Assembly (NCBI GenBank): GCA_948971535.1
Contig: CARFEX010000003.1
Span: 1-21,227 of the forward strand
Length of the DNA stretch: 21,227 nucleotides
Reading direction: 5' to 3'
Source of the DNA: an uncultured Eubacteriales bacterium
GTDB taxonomy: Bacteria; Bacillota; Clostridia; Christensenellales; UBA1242
Shown here in pieces: positions 7,702 to 18,450 of this stretch; positions within the stretch are counted from its first letter, which is position 1; each line of letters starts with the position of its first letter. The notes under the pieces are model-generated. The model did no database searches, was not told the origin of the DNA, and saw only the letters and a program-made list of their open reading frames with translations. Both the position numbers and the translations under genes were made by a program.

Positions 7702-10700
7702 TTATTTAAGATTGCTATATTCCTTGATTGGCAACCAAGATAGATTATATTCAAACAATAAGGTTGGATAATCTGAATCAGTGCGATTAAACACCTTCCA
7801 TTTACTTTCTGCTGAATATTTTATTTCTGAAACAATTGGTTTTCCATTATTGTTTATCATTATTATATCACCAGAAAGTTTTTCTTCTGGATTGGTTGTT
7901 TCAAGGGCTTTACCAGAATACTTTTTAACAATTCTACCTCTATATGAACTGAACTCGCTGTGGCTTTTTACAAACTCACCAAAAGTAATATAATAGTATT
8001 TCTCAACTCCATCAATACTAGTATAAATAGGAACTATGTCACTATCTTTTAAAACTGAATAATAGAAGTTTTGGCCATTGGCAATTGATTGTTCTGATAA
8101 ATCACCTCCACTAATATTAATAAAGTAATTTTGAGAATTAGCAGATACTCCACCCCAAAACTCACCTTTCTTTGGTTTGTAATTAAGGTCAATTTGTTTT
8201 TCATCTTCTATAATATATGGATAATAAGTAAACACATCTTCGAGCACATCTTTATTGACAAGAATTTCTTCTTCTATATCAACGCTTATATTATATGAAG
8301 GTTTACCATAATTGTTAACAAAAAGGTTTGTTTTTGAATTGCCTTGTTTGATTTCATAAGTTACAAATGGTGACACATTTTCATAATAAGTTACGACATC
8401 TTCAGTTGTAGATTTATTTGGATAACCAAAATAGTAAACATTGTCAAAGTTGTTTCTTTCACCTTTTTCATTAATCATATTATAATTAAAACTTACAATC
8501 TCATCAGGTAAAGTTTCATCCTCTTTCAAAATATTGAATGGTAATTGTTCTTTAACCGAAGAATTATCTTTAAGCACTGCTGTTATTTGTGAAGTTGTAT
8601 AGCAATATGACATTACAGGATTGAATAAACTTGAACCTACAAAACCACTTGCATAGACATTGTTTTCTGACCTATACACATAGTTTTCTATTTCTATATC
8701 TGCGAGAGAATAACTGTTGTTTATTTCAAGTCCTGCCTCTGCTCTAGCTACTATGCCTCCAGTATATAAAGTAACTTTTGATGACTCTACTACAATTTTT
8801 GGCGATTTTACTGCTATTTCATTAAGAATTAGCATTTCTTTATTGCAACCTACTGCACCGCCAATATTTCCACTGGCATAAATTTCTCCGTCAACAATCG
8901 CTCTTGTTATTTTTGAGCTATTTCCGTCTACTATTCCAACCAAGCCGCCTACATATTCAGCTGTTTTAATATCAGAAGTTGAGCTAGTATAAACACTACC
9001 TACTTCAAAAGCTTGGCGCATAACAGTATTTTCAATCGTTCCGCCATATAGACGGCCTGCTATACCTCCGAGTGCTTTTGGAACAAGAGGCTCCAATACA
9101 AACAAAGAATTATTGCGAATAAGTGAACCATTTACATAACTATTAATCAATCTTCCACTTATTTCACCTGCTACAAGCCCTCCATAACGATAAGCTCTAA
9201 TATTTGCATTTTCTGATAGGTTTATAGTTACATCTGAAATTGTTGCAGTTCTACCTATACCACCTACAAGCAAACCAGTTCTATCTGCCATTACATTTTG
9301 AATAGAGTTTGCTTCTATCTTGTAAATATTTCCGCTACCTACAAAACCGAAAGCACCTCCTGCATATGAGAATTGAGTGTCGTTGCTTGAGCCTTCAACA
9401 TAAATAACATCTTGCTGAGGCTTATAGTTTGCAACTGCGTTAAGTGTGCTAGAAATATATTTAAAATTATAGCTTGTAATAGCTTTTCCCACAATACCAC
9501 CTACAAAGTTCTTGCCATTTACTGTCATTGAATTTGCACCATCAACATCTACATAAAATAGATTTGCAAATTTAGCAGTTCCAGCAAGGGCGCCTACGTT
9601 TGTAGTGTTATTAAAGGTCACCTCACTTGGTGAAATTGCCACATTCATGATTGTTCCCACTTCATAGGCAGTTCTACCTATTTGAGCAAACATACCAGCA
9701 GAATTTAATCTTTCTGTCGAGTTAAGCGAAGCACCTTTAATAGATAGACCATTTCCTTCAAGTGTTCCGCCAAAGATTGTTTTATAAGTTTTTGACAATC
9801 CTTCAAAAGTTGAATAATCCACGTCATTTGCAAGACGAATATATTGATTGTTAAATCCACTTGCAGTTGTTCTTTCAACTATTTCAGTTTCAAATGAGAG
9901 AGCATCATGCACAACTCGTGGATTTGTTATTGTTCCTTTTTCTGCTGAATTGTCTAAAAGCTTGTAAGTATACTTTACATCTCCATTTTCTGAAATCATA
10001 GAGTCAAGTAATTCTTGTTGACTGAAAGCAACTATATTTGCACTTATGAGTTCTAATCTTCCAGTAGCAAAATTTGTTTGCCCAAATACATCTATATTTT
10101 TGCTTTCGTCTTTTGAGAAGAACCATATTGAGTTGGTTTCAAATGGCGAATTTGAATAAACATATTCAGCAAAATAGTTGTTTTTCGTTACATCAAATTC
10201 ACTTTCATATAATTCAGTTATACCATCAAAATATATAGGTTTTAAAGCCTCATTGATAGCTTCACCAACTGTCTTATTCTCACCAGTGGTTTCGTAAGAA
10301 GTATTTATATCAGATTGGTTATTCACCTCTAGTTGAATATTATCGATATTATTTTCTGATTGAGATAAAATTGCAGCAGAATTATTTTTCTTTTTAGTAG
10401 TTAGATAATAACAATTTTCAAACGCACCATTATCCTGACTTTCATCCATAGCAAATCCTGCTGATGATGTCACACTGTTTTTAAGTATAGACGTTGAGAA
10501 ACTATTTCTGATTGTTCCAGAGCCTGCATTATGATAAACAAATCCTGCCATACCTGTTGTACCATCTTTCATATCTATATTTGAGTAGCAATCTCTGATA
10601 TAGCCTGAGTTTTCATAAATGAAACCTGCTTGAGGTGTTGTTGAAGAAATATAATGAGCCTCATCTTTACTATAAACACTACCTGTCGTATTTTCACCAG

Positions 10701-13700
10701 AAACATAAGATGTTAAAATTTGAGCATTGCTTGTATTTGAAATTGCAAAGCCTGCAATATTTTGACCTGTTGAAGAGGTTCCAATCAAAACACCATTCTT
10801 AAAATATGTACTTGCTATTTTACCTGAGTTGACACCAACTACACCTGCAAGATTGAATGGACTTACTGCATAGATTGACGAACGAGAATTTGTTATACTA
10901 CCAGAGTTTGTACCAACTATACCAGCGATATAGCCTGAATTTTCTAGTGCACTATCAATGCTAATATAACTTGTAATATTTGCACTATTGCTATACTCGC
11001 TATAAGTATAACAGTTTGCTATCGCACCATTATTTTCACCTGCAATCAAACCAAAGTTAAAGCTAGATGCGGTCGTTTTAAATTTTGCAATATAACGATT
11101 ATTTTTTACATCGAAATATCCGCCTGCAACAGCAACATTGAGGTTTTTAACCATTGAGCCTGATGGAATACTAGCAAATAGACCTAAATTTGAAAGATTA
11201 TCAAAATCATAATTATTTAAAAATCTTATAGTATGCCCATTTCCGTCAAAAGTTTTAAAGTTTGCTTTGATAGGTTTAAAAGTTTCTGGAAGAGTAATAT
11301 CCCCTAACAATATATAATGAGCACCATCATTCATGCTGGTCAAATCATCATATTCATAAATTGGAATTGGATTTTCTTCAGAGCTTGAAACATATACGTT
11401 TAAAGTAAATTCTGTATGAATTTCGTTGCCATTTGTTTTATCAAACTTATAAATACCATTTTTGTCATCTGAAAAGTAGCCTGTATAAGTGAAGAAATAT
11501 TTTCTGTTAGTTGGAGTGTGAATATAAATAGGAGTTATTGTCAAACCACCGTTTGACTTAACAAAAATATCGTCAATCTTTGTGCTTTGAATATTTTGTA
11601 TAGTTGTATTGCCTGCATCACCATAATCAGCAGTATAATCCCATTGACCTAAATTTGATAAGTTAGTCATAAAAGCACTTATTTGAGCTAATACAGCTTG
11701 ATTGGTTTGGTCATACTCAATAAATTGATTTATATCTACTGAAAGTGTTATTTTATTTCCTATTTGAACGTTGATATAACCATTCTCCATATTTTTGATT
11801 ATATCCGCCCCATCGTTGACATCGATGTTATACTCAATAACAAACTCTTTAACATTGAGTTTCATTTTTGAAGAGGCTGTCTTTACAAGGTCACCTTCGG
11901 TATGAGAAGCTGATGCAAGAATTTCTACTAAAAGTTCACCATTTTCATCATAAGGAAGAACAGAAGAAGAAATTTGTAAATAATATTCATTATTTTCTTT
12001 TATCACTTCAACCGCACTATTGTTTGAAGTTATATTAAATTCTTCATCATCAAAACCATATTTTTCAATATTGATTTTATATTTTAAACCTCTAGCTACG
12101 TCATAAGAACTATAATAGCCTGCCTCATCCTTATTATTTTTATTTTCAAGTGAAATATTGATATGATTTTGTATGCTTAGGTCAAGCGTTTTTATAGCTT
12201 CTACTTTTGCATCCTTTTTGTATACACTGATACTAAATTCAGCTTTTCCGCCATCAGAAACATTGAGAGAACCTATTGCATATTTGATATAAATAATACC
12301 TCTAAAATCTTCATAATCGCCACGATTATAAACACTTATAATATCGTCCATTGTAAGAATGAGTTTGTTTGAAGAAATAGAACCTGCAATATATACATCT
12401 TCAAATAGTTTTTCGTCTGCATTCTTATTTCTAGCAAGCAAGTTAAAAGTTGCCATACCGTTTCCTACAACAGATGCAAGCGAAGTATTTTGAATTTCAA
12501 TATAATCAAAATCTGCTGTTTCTGGAGTAACATTTATTGCAAGCATTCCATAGCTACCTGGAATTGCAATCTCAGAAGAAGAGCCTAAAACTTTGTTTGA
12601 TTGAATTTTATCAAAATTTGAATAATTATCAACAATAATATCTTTTACGTTTATATTTTCATAGATAATTTTTATTTCACGATGTTTTGTTGTATCAGAG
12701 TTTGCATAAACATGAAGATAGTATTCACCATAGATATTTTGAGTATATCTATTTTGGTAAGCTTCTGAGTTTATATTGACACTGAGATTGAAATTAAAGA
12801 CTTGTTGTTGTAATAATTCTTGATTTGCATTGTCTAGAATCTCAAAGTTAAAAAGTCGTTTTGAAACTTCAACTTCTTCTATCATTTTGCCATTAGCAAA
12901 AGTGCCTTGAAGTACCTTTCCTTTCTCATCCACGATACTATAAAGAGGTTTATCCTCTTTAATTGGAGAGTCGATAACAATATTTTCTTTAACAATTTGT
13001 CCTGTTGTAAGACGTACTGAGTCATAATTTATTGTATTTATCGAATTTGCACCAGGAACATAGATAACACGAACATTATCAAGTTTTTTATTGAGTTCTA
13101 CTTTATACTCTTTACCATCTATGTTTTGTTTAAGCACAGGTGTAAGAGTGAGTTTGTATCTACCTTCTTCGGTATCCTCATTTCTAGACAAGGTTATTGT
13201 TTGTCCTATAATTGTAACGTCAATAGTTGAAGTTGATGTACTATCAATGAGATTTACCTTTGTAACCTCTGCTTCGATACTCAAAGTTTGATTTGTTGCA
13301 AGAGTTACTGCTATGTTATTGAATAAGAATGAGCCTTCTTTATCAATGACTATTTCAGTTTCACCATTTTTAATCTCTTTTTCAAGAGTGTAATTTGGTC
13401 GAACAAACTGATTAACCATTTGATTGCCTCTGATTGTAATTTCACTATAATCGCTTTCATTACCTTTTAGAGGTTCGTCATCTGGCGACATACTTGGATA
13501 AACTACCGAGTACTGTTCACTTTGATTGAAATAGTTTGTAACATTTAATGTAAAAGTTAGAGAATTGTTTGCATTTAATACGCTCATACCTTTAACAACC
13601 GCTCTACCAGTACGTTTTGAAGTTATTTTTCCATTTTGGTCGATTGACACTATATCATTGTTTTGTGAAGTGAGAACTAGTCCTGCACTTGGCAATATTG

Positions 13701-16700
13701 GATATAAATTATTGGTCAATGTAAGAGTATTGTATTCTAAGTCAAGTTCTTTCTGAATATCTAATATATTTACATTTTGGCTTGCACTAGACCTTACATA
13801 TCCTGCCTCAAAATAGAACATATAATAATTATTTGTTTCTACAGGATTATTTAATTCATCTAAAATAGTATAAGGTTTAAACCCTACATTTGCTTTAACT
13901 GAAATTGGTTCTGCATCTTCACTAAATTGATACTGATAAATTACTACAGGTTCTGTACCGCTTGTTCCTAATTCAATATAGTCACCATAATAAGAAGTTG
14001 TATCTTCTCTAGTTATTTGAAGGTTTTGAGTATTATCTGAATTTGTTATATATTCTCTAGTTAGATATGTATATAATGTTATAAAATTATAATTACTTTG
14101 TAGACCAAAAGCTATTTTATCTTTGTCTATTGATGTGTCTCCACGAGAAGAATATTTTATTACCATAGAAGCTTCTATACCTGTTCTAAGGTCATCAACT
14201 GCTTGAACAGCAAAAGCTTTATTTGTAATATCACCACTACCGATACTTCCGAGAGCAATAATTGCTCCTACGTTTTCATATCCTCTAACGAATGTTCTAA
14301 CTGTTATACCATTGATTGAAGAGCCGTCAAATTTTCCGACCACACCGCCAACGGTATTATATCCTCGCACAAGACCACCAACGACAAGTCCTTTACCTTT
14401 TGTAAAACCTCCAGTCCAACCACTAGCTGAAATACTTGAGGCAGAAGTTGAAATACCTGCAATTCCACCAACATAGTCGTTTGGTTTTGGACCATTTGCA
14501 TAATCAACAACTATGTTATTGTATGACATATAATTTGCATAACCTAAAAGAGTTAATTCTTCATTATCTATTTTTGAAATAGCACCTGCATTAGCACCTG
14601 TTACACCACCAGCATAGATAGTTGTTTGAGAATTTTTGCTAGGTAAGATTGTAGTTGTATAATTACCTGCATAGACCAAACCTTTGGTTTCCATACCTAA
14701 ATATATACTATCTTCGTCTGTAAATTTTGAAAAATCTTGGATTATATCCCCATTATTTTTTCCTGCAACAGCACCAAAATAAATTGTTCCATTTGAACTA
14801 ATAGTGCTATTTGCATTCATTTGAACTGCCACATTTATTATCGTACCATTATTTTCGCCAGCAATTAGGCCTACTAGAATTTCAGATGAAGTATTTGTTT
14901 TAATTTCAAAAGAGCCAACAAAATCGATATATTCTATTTTTGCACTTTCGGTTAAAGAAGAGAATAATCCATAATAAACATTTGCACTATCAGTCAAGCC
15001 TTTTGAAATTTTCAAACCAACTATTTTTGCAAATTGATTTTTACCAACAAGAGTTCCGCCAAATTCGCAAAGTGGAAGCTTATCATTATGCTCTGACATA
15101 TTGATTGTTGTGTAAAGTGCATAATGTGCATTTGGAGCATCCTTTATATTTAAAACATCGTCTGCTGTCTCTATGATAAAAGGATTTGCTTCTGTTCCAT
15201 TTTGATAATTAATTGTTATTTTTAAAGCACGAGTATAATATTCATTTAATATCTTTCCGCTAGCATCAAGCCAATCTGTTGGTGCTATTATTAAAGTACC
15301 GCCTAAATAATCTTCTGAATATGAGTCTTCACTTCCAACAAAGCTACTTACGTCTAATGAAACTAAATAAGTCAAACCATTTGAACCTATTTTTTCAACT
15401 TTGAGCCCATTTTTTCCAAATAGGTCTACTTTGCCACTTGAGATAAAATATGCTCGTACATCTTTGGTTGTAGCATTTGCATCTGAAAGATGAACAACAA
15501 GGTCTTTTGTAAATTTTAAAGCTGAGAAGTTGATTTGGTCACACTCTTCTTGTAATGAAAGTTCGCTAACCTCTATATATCTTGAAGTTTGAATTCTGAT
15601 TGGGTATGAATGGCTATAATTATATTGACTAACCCATACAATAAGGTCAAGATTTGCATTTTCAGGTGCATTTTTGAGAATTGTAAAGGTCATAGTTTGA
15701 GTATTAAATGAGCCAAATCCTTCTATAGTATAATCATTGTTACCATTCTCGACATATTTCATTAGAGATACAAGTCTTCCGTTTTGGTATATACTTTGGC
15801 CTGGCATTGTGAAGTACACAAATTTTTGAGAAAATTCTTCCAACTTATAAGCTGTTGGATTGCTACCTGGCTCTTCAAATAAGAAACCTTGACTTTTTGA
15901 TATTACATTAAACTTAACAGACCTAGATGAAAGTGAGTCAGTTCCTGTATAAACATAAGCGTAAGCTGCCGATGTACCGCTATCATATTGACCCTTTCCA
16001 TCTCGTTCTTTTTCTACACTAATAGTTTGTGTTGTATACGATGCCAAAGTAAGATTTAACTCAACATCTTGTTCCTGATATTTAAAATCTTGTCCACCAA
16101 AAGAGGTAGTTAAAACAAGTTTTATCTCTGCACTACCATTAGACAAAGTTGTGACATCGATAACAATATAGTTACCTTTTGTATAGCTGATTAAAAATAC
16201 TGAACTATTGTTTTTTGGCGGAGCAAAAGCTGATATGGCTTGCGAAAGTAAACTTCCATTTGTTATCAAATTGACTTTTACTTTTCCGTTAAACTCGCCT
16301 TCCCCCTTATCGTTTAATTCGTTAAAAATATATAAATTCCCACTATATGTTCCATTTTGATTTTTTTGAATATCAAGTCTTTTTATTACACTTGTTGATT
16401 TATCTTCCCCGTCTTCGAGTTCTGACGACTCAACATCTTGTTCTAGTGACAATGTTTCTATTGTTTCAACTACATTAACTTTTAAAGTTCTTGAATAGCC
16501 ATTGTCAAGAGCTACAGTATATTGTCCCTCACCTATAGCTTTTGTTTTAATTTCAAGAATTATAGAATTATTTTCACCCTTTCTATATATAAATGAAGCT
16601 ACATCTTTACCTTTACCATCAAAACTTACAGATACGCTATTAAAGTTTCCGTTTGCTCTAAGCGCATCAAAAGTATAAGTTTTTTCTTGGTCGAAAGTAA

Positions 16701-18411
16701 GATAGATACCTTGATTTTTATAATAATCATCTGTGAAAGAAATATCAGTCGCACCATTTTCTATACTATATAATATAGCATAACTTACTTTTTCTTTTAT
16801 ATTATCTAAATTAAGTTTGTCTGTTATATTCCCTTTTTCTTCAAATATAGAATAAACTGCTGTAATAGTGACCTGTCCGTCACCAATTTTCCCACTAGCA
16901 CGTTTGCCTTTTATATCAATGGTATCAGCGCTATTTTCTAATATAAGGCTACCCTCATTGTAGATTTTATTTTTATATCTAACCATAACCTCTGTTTGGT
17001 CAAAATTAACTACTGCATAATCAAAATTTGCATCGATTGGTGAAAGAGAGATATTAAATTTTTGCCAACCTATTGAGTCGTTCAAGGATTGATTATAAAA
17101 GAGATACTTTGTTAGTGAAGCATTGCCTTTTTCATTATTTACTACCATACTAGTTGGTTGATGAACTATATAAATAGGGATTTCAAGTTCAACACTCACC
17201 TCGCTATCTTGAACATCTTTAAGGTCTTTATAGAAAAATCTAACATTAAGGATAGTATTTGCAGTTGACATTGTATTGCTTGAAATTTCATAAATATAAT
17301 GAGTTCTATTCTGAGATGTAGTTGGAGCAAATGCTATTTTATTGAAATTTGTTTGGTCTTGAAAGTTTACTTCCACGCCTATAAGGTCATTTTCTGGAAG
17401 AGAAAAATCTGCAATTATTTTTCTATAATCAATTTCAAAGCCACTTTCAGTTGTTTCAACCTTGTTTGTAACTAGATAGATTTCATCTGAATTTTCATCA
17501 TACACCTCATCATACAAAACTCCAAGGCTTGTTTGATAAGCAAAGCTTTTTTGAATAGAACTTTCATCAATACTTTTATAGACATAAAAATCTCTTTGAG
17601 TGAACATTTCACCGTCATTTGTAGGATACACAGCCATAAAGGTAAGCTTTTGTCCAATAGAAGGCGTAAATGCATTTGGTGGAAATATATAGTTTTCCTC
17701 TTCTTCAACAACTTCTACAAATTCAAAAAATACATTTGAATTATCTGCTATTTCATGTTCAGTTATTGTAAATTTGTTTCCATTAATATCTGTAAAAAGA
17801 AGATAATAATTTTCACTTAATGTAGTTTCTCTTACAAGTGACACGTCTATAAATTCATTGAGTAAGTTTTCTTCTACCTTGATATCATCGAGTGATAAAC
17901 TTTCACCACTAGCAATACCGTAAAAATAAAATTTAACATCTCTAAGTTTTGTATCACTATCAAATTTAAAGTCAGCACTTGTAGGTTTTAGAGATTTATT
18001 TTCTGTAACATACAATGTATTTTGTCCATTTTCAAATATTGAACTAGGTTTTAAAACTTCAATTATAACTTGGCATTGTTTTTGACCTTCGCTTTTAGCA
18101 ATAAGAGTTGTTATTCCACTTTCGACAGCTTCAATAGTCACAACAGTTTGTCCATTTTTTGGGGATTTTGGTGTGATTTTGATTGAATTTCCTGTTTTGT
18201 TAAATGAAAGTGTATCGCTCATGCCCTCTTGAAAGTTGTTGATTGTAAAGGTAAGTTCTTTAGTTTCACCAATTTTCATATCTACAGAACTTTCTGAGCA
18301 TGAAAGAGAAATAGAGGAATAATCTATTCCTCCACAACCTGCCAAAAAGAGGCCTGTTATTACAAGCATTAAACTACAGAAAAATATACTGAATTTTTTG
18401 AATTTAGTCAT
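7702..18411 (-). CDS. Giant surface lipoprotein with Ig-like and GLUG-type repeat regions
   Basis: This encodes 3569 residues in one unbroken frame, half of the window. The N-terminus has K4/K6, a hydrophobic segment and the lipobox LAGC with Cys26, so it is predicted to be lipid-anchored on the outer face of the cytoplasmic membrane. No LPXTG motif or C-terminal membrane helix is seen. Residues about 30-115 look like a bacterial Ig-like domain, and 1567-1628 like a BIG2 domain. Three cassettes start at about 1072, 2343 and 2826 with an xNP entry motif and continue as short Gly-rich GLUG-like repeats (VGGIAG, AGENNG, VGGVVGK), typical of beta-helix surface proteins and adhesins. The last residues, with WKVFNRTDSDYPTLLFE at about 3538-3554, resemble the usual end of such repeats. 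No enzyme motif was recognised. The ATG at 18411 has AGAGGT (18427-18422) upstream. It starts 39 bp after the VirB4-like gene, with no terminator between. The adhesive role is inferred. Confidence 0.93.
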   Translation of the reverse strand: MTKFKKFSIFFCSLMLVITGLFLAGCGGIDYSSISLSCSESSVDMKIGETKELTFTINNFQEGMSDTLSFNKTGNSIKITPKSPKNGQTVVTIEAVESGITTLIAKSEGQKQCQVIIEVLKPSSIFENGQNTLYVTENKSLKPTSADFKFDSDTKLRDVKFYFYGIASGESLSLDDIKVEENLLNEFIDVSLVRETTLSENYYLLFTDINGNKFTITEHEIADNSNVFFEFVEVVEEEENYIFPPNAFTPSIGQKLTFMAVYPTNDGEMFTQRDFYVYKSIDESSIQKSFAYQTSLGVLYDEVYDENSDEIYLVTNKVETTESGFEIDYRKIIADFSLPENDLIGVEVNFQDQTNFNKIAFAPTTSQNRTHYIYEISSNTMSTANTILNVRFFYKDLKDVQDSEVSVELEIPIYIVHQPTSMVVNNEKGNASLTKYLFYNQSLNDSIGWQKFNISLSPIDANFDYAVVNFDQTEVMVRYKNKIYNEGSLILENSADTIDIKGKRASGKIGDGQVTITAVYSIFEEKGNITDKLNLDNIKEKVSYAILYSIENGATDISFTDDYYKNQGIYLTFDQEKTYTFDALRANGNFNSVSVSFDGKGKDVASFIYRKGENNSIILEIKTKAIGEGQYTVALDNGYSRTLKVNVVETIETLSLEQDVESSELEDGEDKSTSVIKRLDIQKNQNGTYSGNLYIFNELNDKGEGEFNGKVKVNLITNGSLLSQAISAFAPPKNNSSVFLISYTKGNYIVIDVTTLSNGSAEIKLVLTTSFGGQDFKYQEQDVELNLTLASYTTQTISVEKERDGKGQYDSGTSAAYAYVYTGTDSLSSRSVKFNVISKSQGFLFEEPGSNPTAYKLEEFSQKFVYFTMPGQSIYQNGRLVSLMKYVENGNNDYTIEGFGSFNTQTMTFTILKNAPENANLDLIVWVSQYNYSHSYPIRIQTSRYIEVSELSLQEECDQINFSALKFTKDLVVHLSDANATTKDVRAYFISSGKVDLFGKNGLKVEKIGSNGLTYLVSLDVSSFVGSEDSYSEDYLGGTLIIAPTDWLDASGKILNEYYTRALKITINYQNGTEANPFIIETADDVLNIKDAPNAHYALYTTINMSEHNDKLPLCEFGGTLVGKNQFAKIVGLKISKGLTDSANVYYGLFSSLTESAKIEYIDFVGSFEIKTNTSSEILVGLIAGENNGTIINVAVQMNANSTISSNGTIYFGAVAGKNNGDIIQDFSKFTDEDSIYLGMETKGLVYAGNYTTTILPSKNSQTTIYAGGVTGANAGAISKIDNEELTLLGYANYMSYNNIVVDYANGPKPNDYVGGIAGISTSASSISASGWTGGFTKGKGLVVGGLVRGYNTVGGVVGKFDGSSINGITVRTFVRGYENVGAIIALGSIGSGDITNKAFAVQAVDDLRTGIEASMVIKYSSRGDTSIDKDKIAFGLQSNYNFITLYTYLTREYITNSDNTQNLQITREDTTSYYGDYIELGTSGTEPVVIYQYQFSEDAEPISVKANVGFKPYTILDELNNPVETNNYYMFYFEAGYVRSSASQNVNILDIQKELDLEYNTLTLTNNLYPILPSAGLVLTSQNNDIVSIDQNGKITSKRTGRAVVKGMSVLNANNSLTFTLNVTNYFNQSEQYSVVYPSMSPDDEPLKGNESDYSEITIRGNQMVNQFVRPNYTLEKEIKNGETEIVIDKEGSFLFNNIAVTLATNQTLSIEAEVTKVNLIDSTSTSTIDVTIIGQTITLSRNEDTEEGRYKLTLTPVLKQNIDGKEYKVELNKKLDNVRVIYVPGANSINTINYDSVRLTTGQIVKENIVIDSPIKEDKPLYSIVDEKGKVLQGTFANGKMIEEVEVSKRLFNFEILDNANQELLQQQVFNFNLSVNINSEAYQNRYTQNIYGEYYLHVYANSDTTKHREIKIIYENINVKDIIVDNYSNFDKIQSNKVLGSSSEIAIPGSYGMLAINVTPETADFDYIEIQNTSLASVVGNGMATFNLLARNKNADEKLFEDVYIAGSISSNKLILTMDDIISVYNRGDYEDFRGIIYIKYAIGSLNVSDGGKAEFSISVYKKDAKVEAIKTLDLSIQNHINISLENKNNKDEAGYYSSYDVARGLKYKINIEKYGFDDEEFNITSNNSAVEVIKENNEYYLQISSSVLPYDENGELLVEILASASHTEGDLVKTASSKMKLNVKEFVIEYNIDVNDGADIIKNMENGYINVQIGNKITLSVDINQFIEYDQTNQAVLAQISAFMTNLSNLGQWDYTADYGDAGNTTIQNIQSTKIDDIFVKSNGGLTITPIYIHTPTNRKYFFTYTGYFSDDKNGIYKFDKTNGNEIHTEFTLNVYVSSSEENPIPIYEYDDLTSMNDGAHYILLGDITLPETFKPIKANFKTFDGNGHTIRFLNNYDFDNLSNLGLFASIPSGSMVKNLNVAVAGGYFDVKNNRYIAKFKTTASSFNFGLIAGENNGAIANCYTYSEYSNSANITSYISIDSALENSGYIAGIVGTNSGSITNSRSSIYAVSPFNLAGVVGVNSGKIASTYFKNGVLIGTSSTGQNIAGFAISNTSNAQILTSYVSGENTTGSVYSKDEAHYISSTTPQAGFIYENSGYIRDCYSNIDMKDGTTGMAGFVYHNAGSGTIRNSFSTSILKNSVTSSAGFAMDESQDNGAFENCYYLTTKKKNNSAAILSQSENNIDNIQLEVNNQSDINTSYETTGENKTVGEAINEALKPIYFDGITELYESEFDVTKNNYFAEYVYSNSPFETNSIWFFSKDESKNIDVFGQTNFATGRLELISANIVAFSQQELLDSMISENGDVKYTYKLLDNSAEKGTITNPRVVHDALSFETEIVERTTASGFNNQYIRLANDVDYSTFEGLSKTYKTIFGGTLEGNGLSIKGASLNSTERLNSAGMFAQIGRTAYEVGTIMNVAISPSEVTFNNTTNVGALAGTAKFANLFYVDVDGANSMTVNGKNFVGGIVGKAITSYNFKYISSTLNAVANYKPQQDVIYVEGSSNDTQFSYAGGAFGFVGSGNIYKIEANSIQNVMADRTGLLVGGIGRTATISDVTINLSENANIRAYRYGGLVAGEISGRLINSYVNGSLIRNNSLFVLEPLVPKALGGIAGRLYGGTIENTVMRQAFEVGSVYTSSTSDIKTAEYVGGLVGIVDGNSSKITRAIVDGEIYASGNIGGAVGCNKEMLILNEIAVKSPKIVVESSKVTLYTGGIVARAEAGLEINNSYSLADIEIENYVYRSENNVYASGFVGSSLFNPVMSYCYTTSQITAVLKDNSSVKEQLPFNILKEDETLPDEIVSFNYNMINEKGERNNFDNVYYFGYPNKSTTEDVVTYYENVSPFVTYEIKQGNSKTNLFVNNYGKPSYNISVDIEEEILVNKDVLEDVFTYYPYIIEDEKQIDLNYKPKKGEFWGGVSANSQNYFINISGGDLSEQSIANGQNFYYSVLKDSDIVPIYTSIDGVEKYYYITFGEFVKSHSEFSSYRGRIVKKYSGKALETTNPEEKLSGDIIMINNNGKPIVSEIKYSAESKWKVFNRTDSDYPTLLFEYNLSWLPIKEYSNLK
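8572..9936 (-). repeat. GLUG-type beta-helix cassette C of the giant lipoprotein
   Basis: This covers about residues 2826-3280. It opens with GTITNP, goes through the FGGTLEGNGLSIKG core, then Gly-rich units such as NVGALAG, FVGGIVGK, LLVGGIG, YGGLVAGE, LGGIAGRLYGG, YVGGLVGIVDG, NIGGAVG, YTGGIVARA and YASGFVG. Each unit resembles one coil of a parallel beta-helix. Boundaries are approximate, set by eye. Confidence 0.7.
10402..11385 (-). repeat. GLUG-type beta-helix cassette B of the giant lipoprotein
   Basis: This covers about residues 2343-2670. It opens with SSEENP, then DITLPETFKPI and the FDGNGHTI core, followed by units such as NLGLFASI, NFGLIAGENNG, YIAGIVGTNSG, LAGVVGVNSG, IAGFAIS, QAGFIYENSG and MAGFVYHNAG. 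Several coils end in N-x-x or D-C-Y patterns (NCYTYS, DCYSN, NCYYL) typical of GLUG repeats. Boundaries are approximate. Confidence 0.7.
14227..15198 (-). repeat. GLUG-type beta-helix cassette A of the giant lipoprotein
   Basis: This covers about residues 1072-1395. It opens with GTEANPFIIETADDVLNI, then YALYTTINM and the FGGTLVGKNQFAKIVGLKI core, followed by units such as YGLFSSL, LVGLIAGENNG, FGAVAGKNNG, YAGGVTGANAG, YVGGIAG, TVGGVVGKFDG and NVGAIIALG. It is the cassette nearest the lipid anchor. The opening, seen in all three cassettes, is a well-known entry module of GLUG proteins. Boundaries are approximate. Confidence 0.7.
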
Positions 18412-18450
18412 ACTTTTTTCGACCTCTTTTATTTTACTTTTGAAATTTAT

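Noticed and set aside
8572..15198. CRISPR-like array suggested by the repeated character of the giant gene.
   Set aside because: The repetition is at protein level, diverged and irregular; there are no identical DNA repeats with regular spacers and the frame is continuous.
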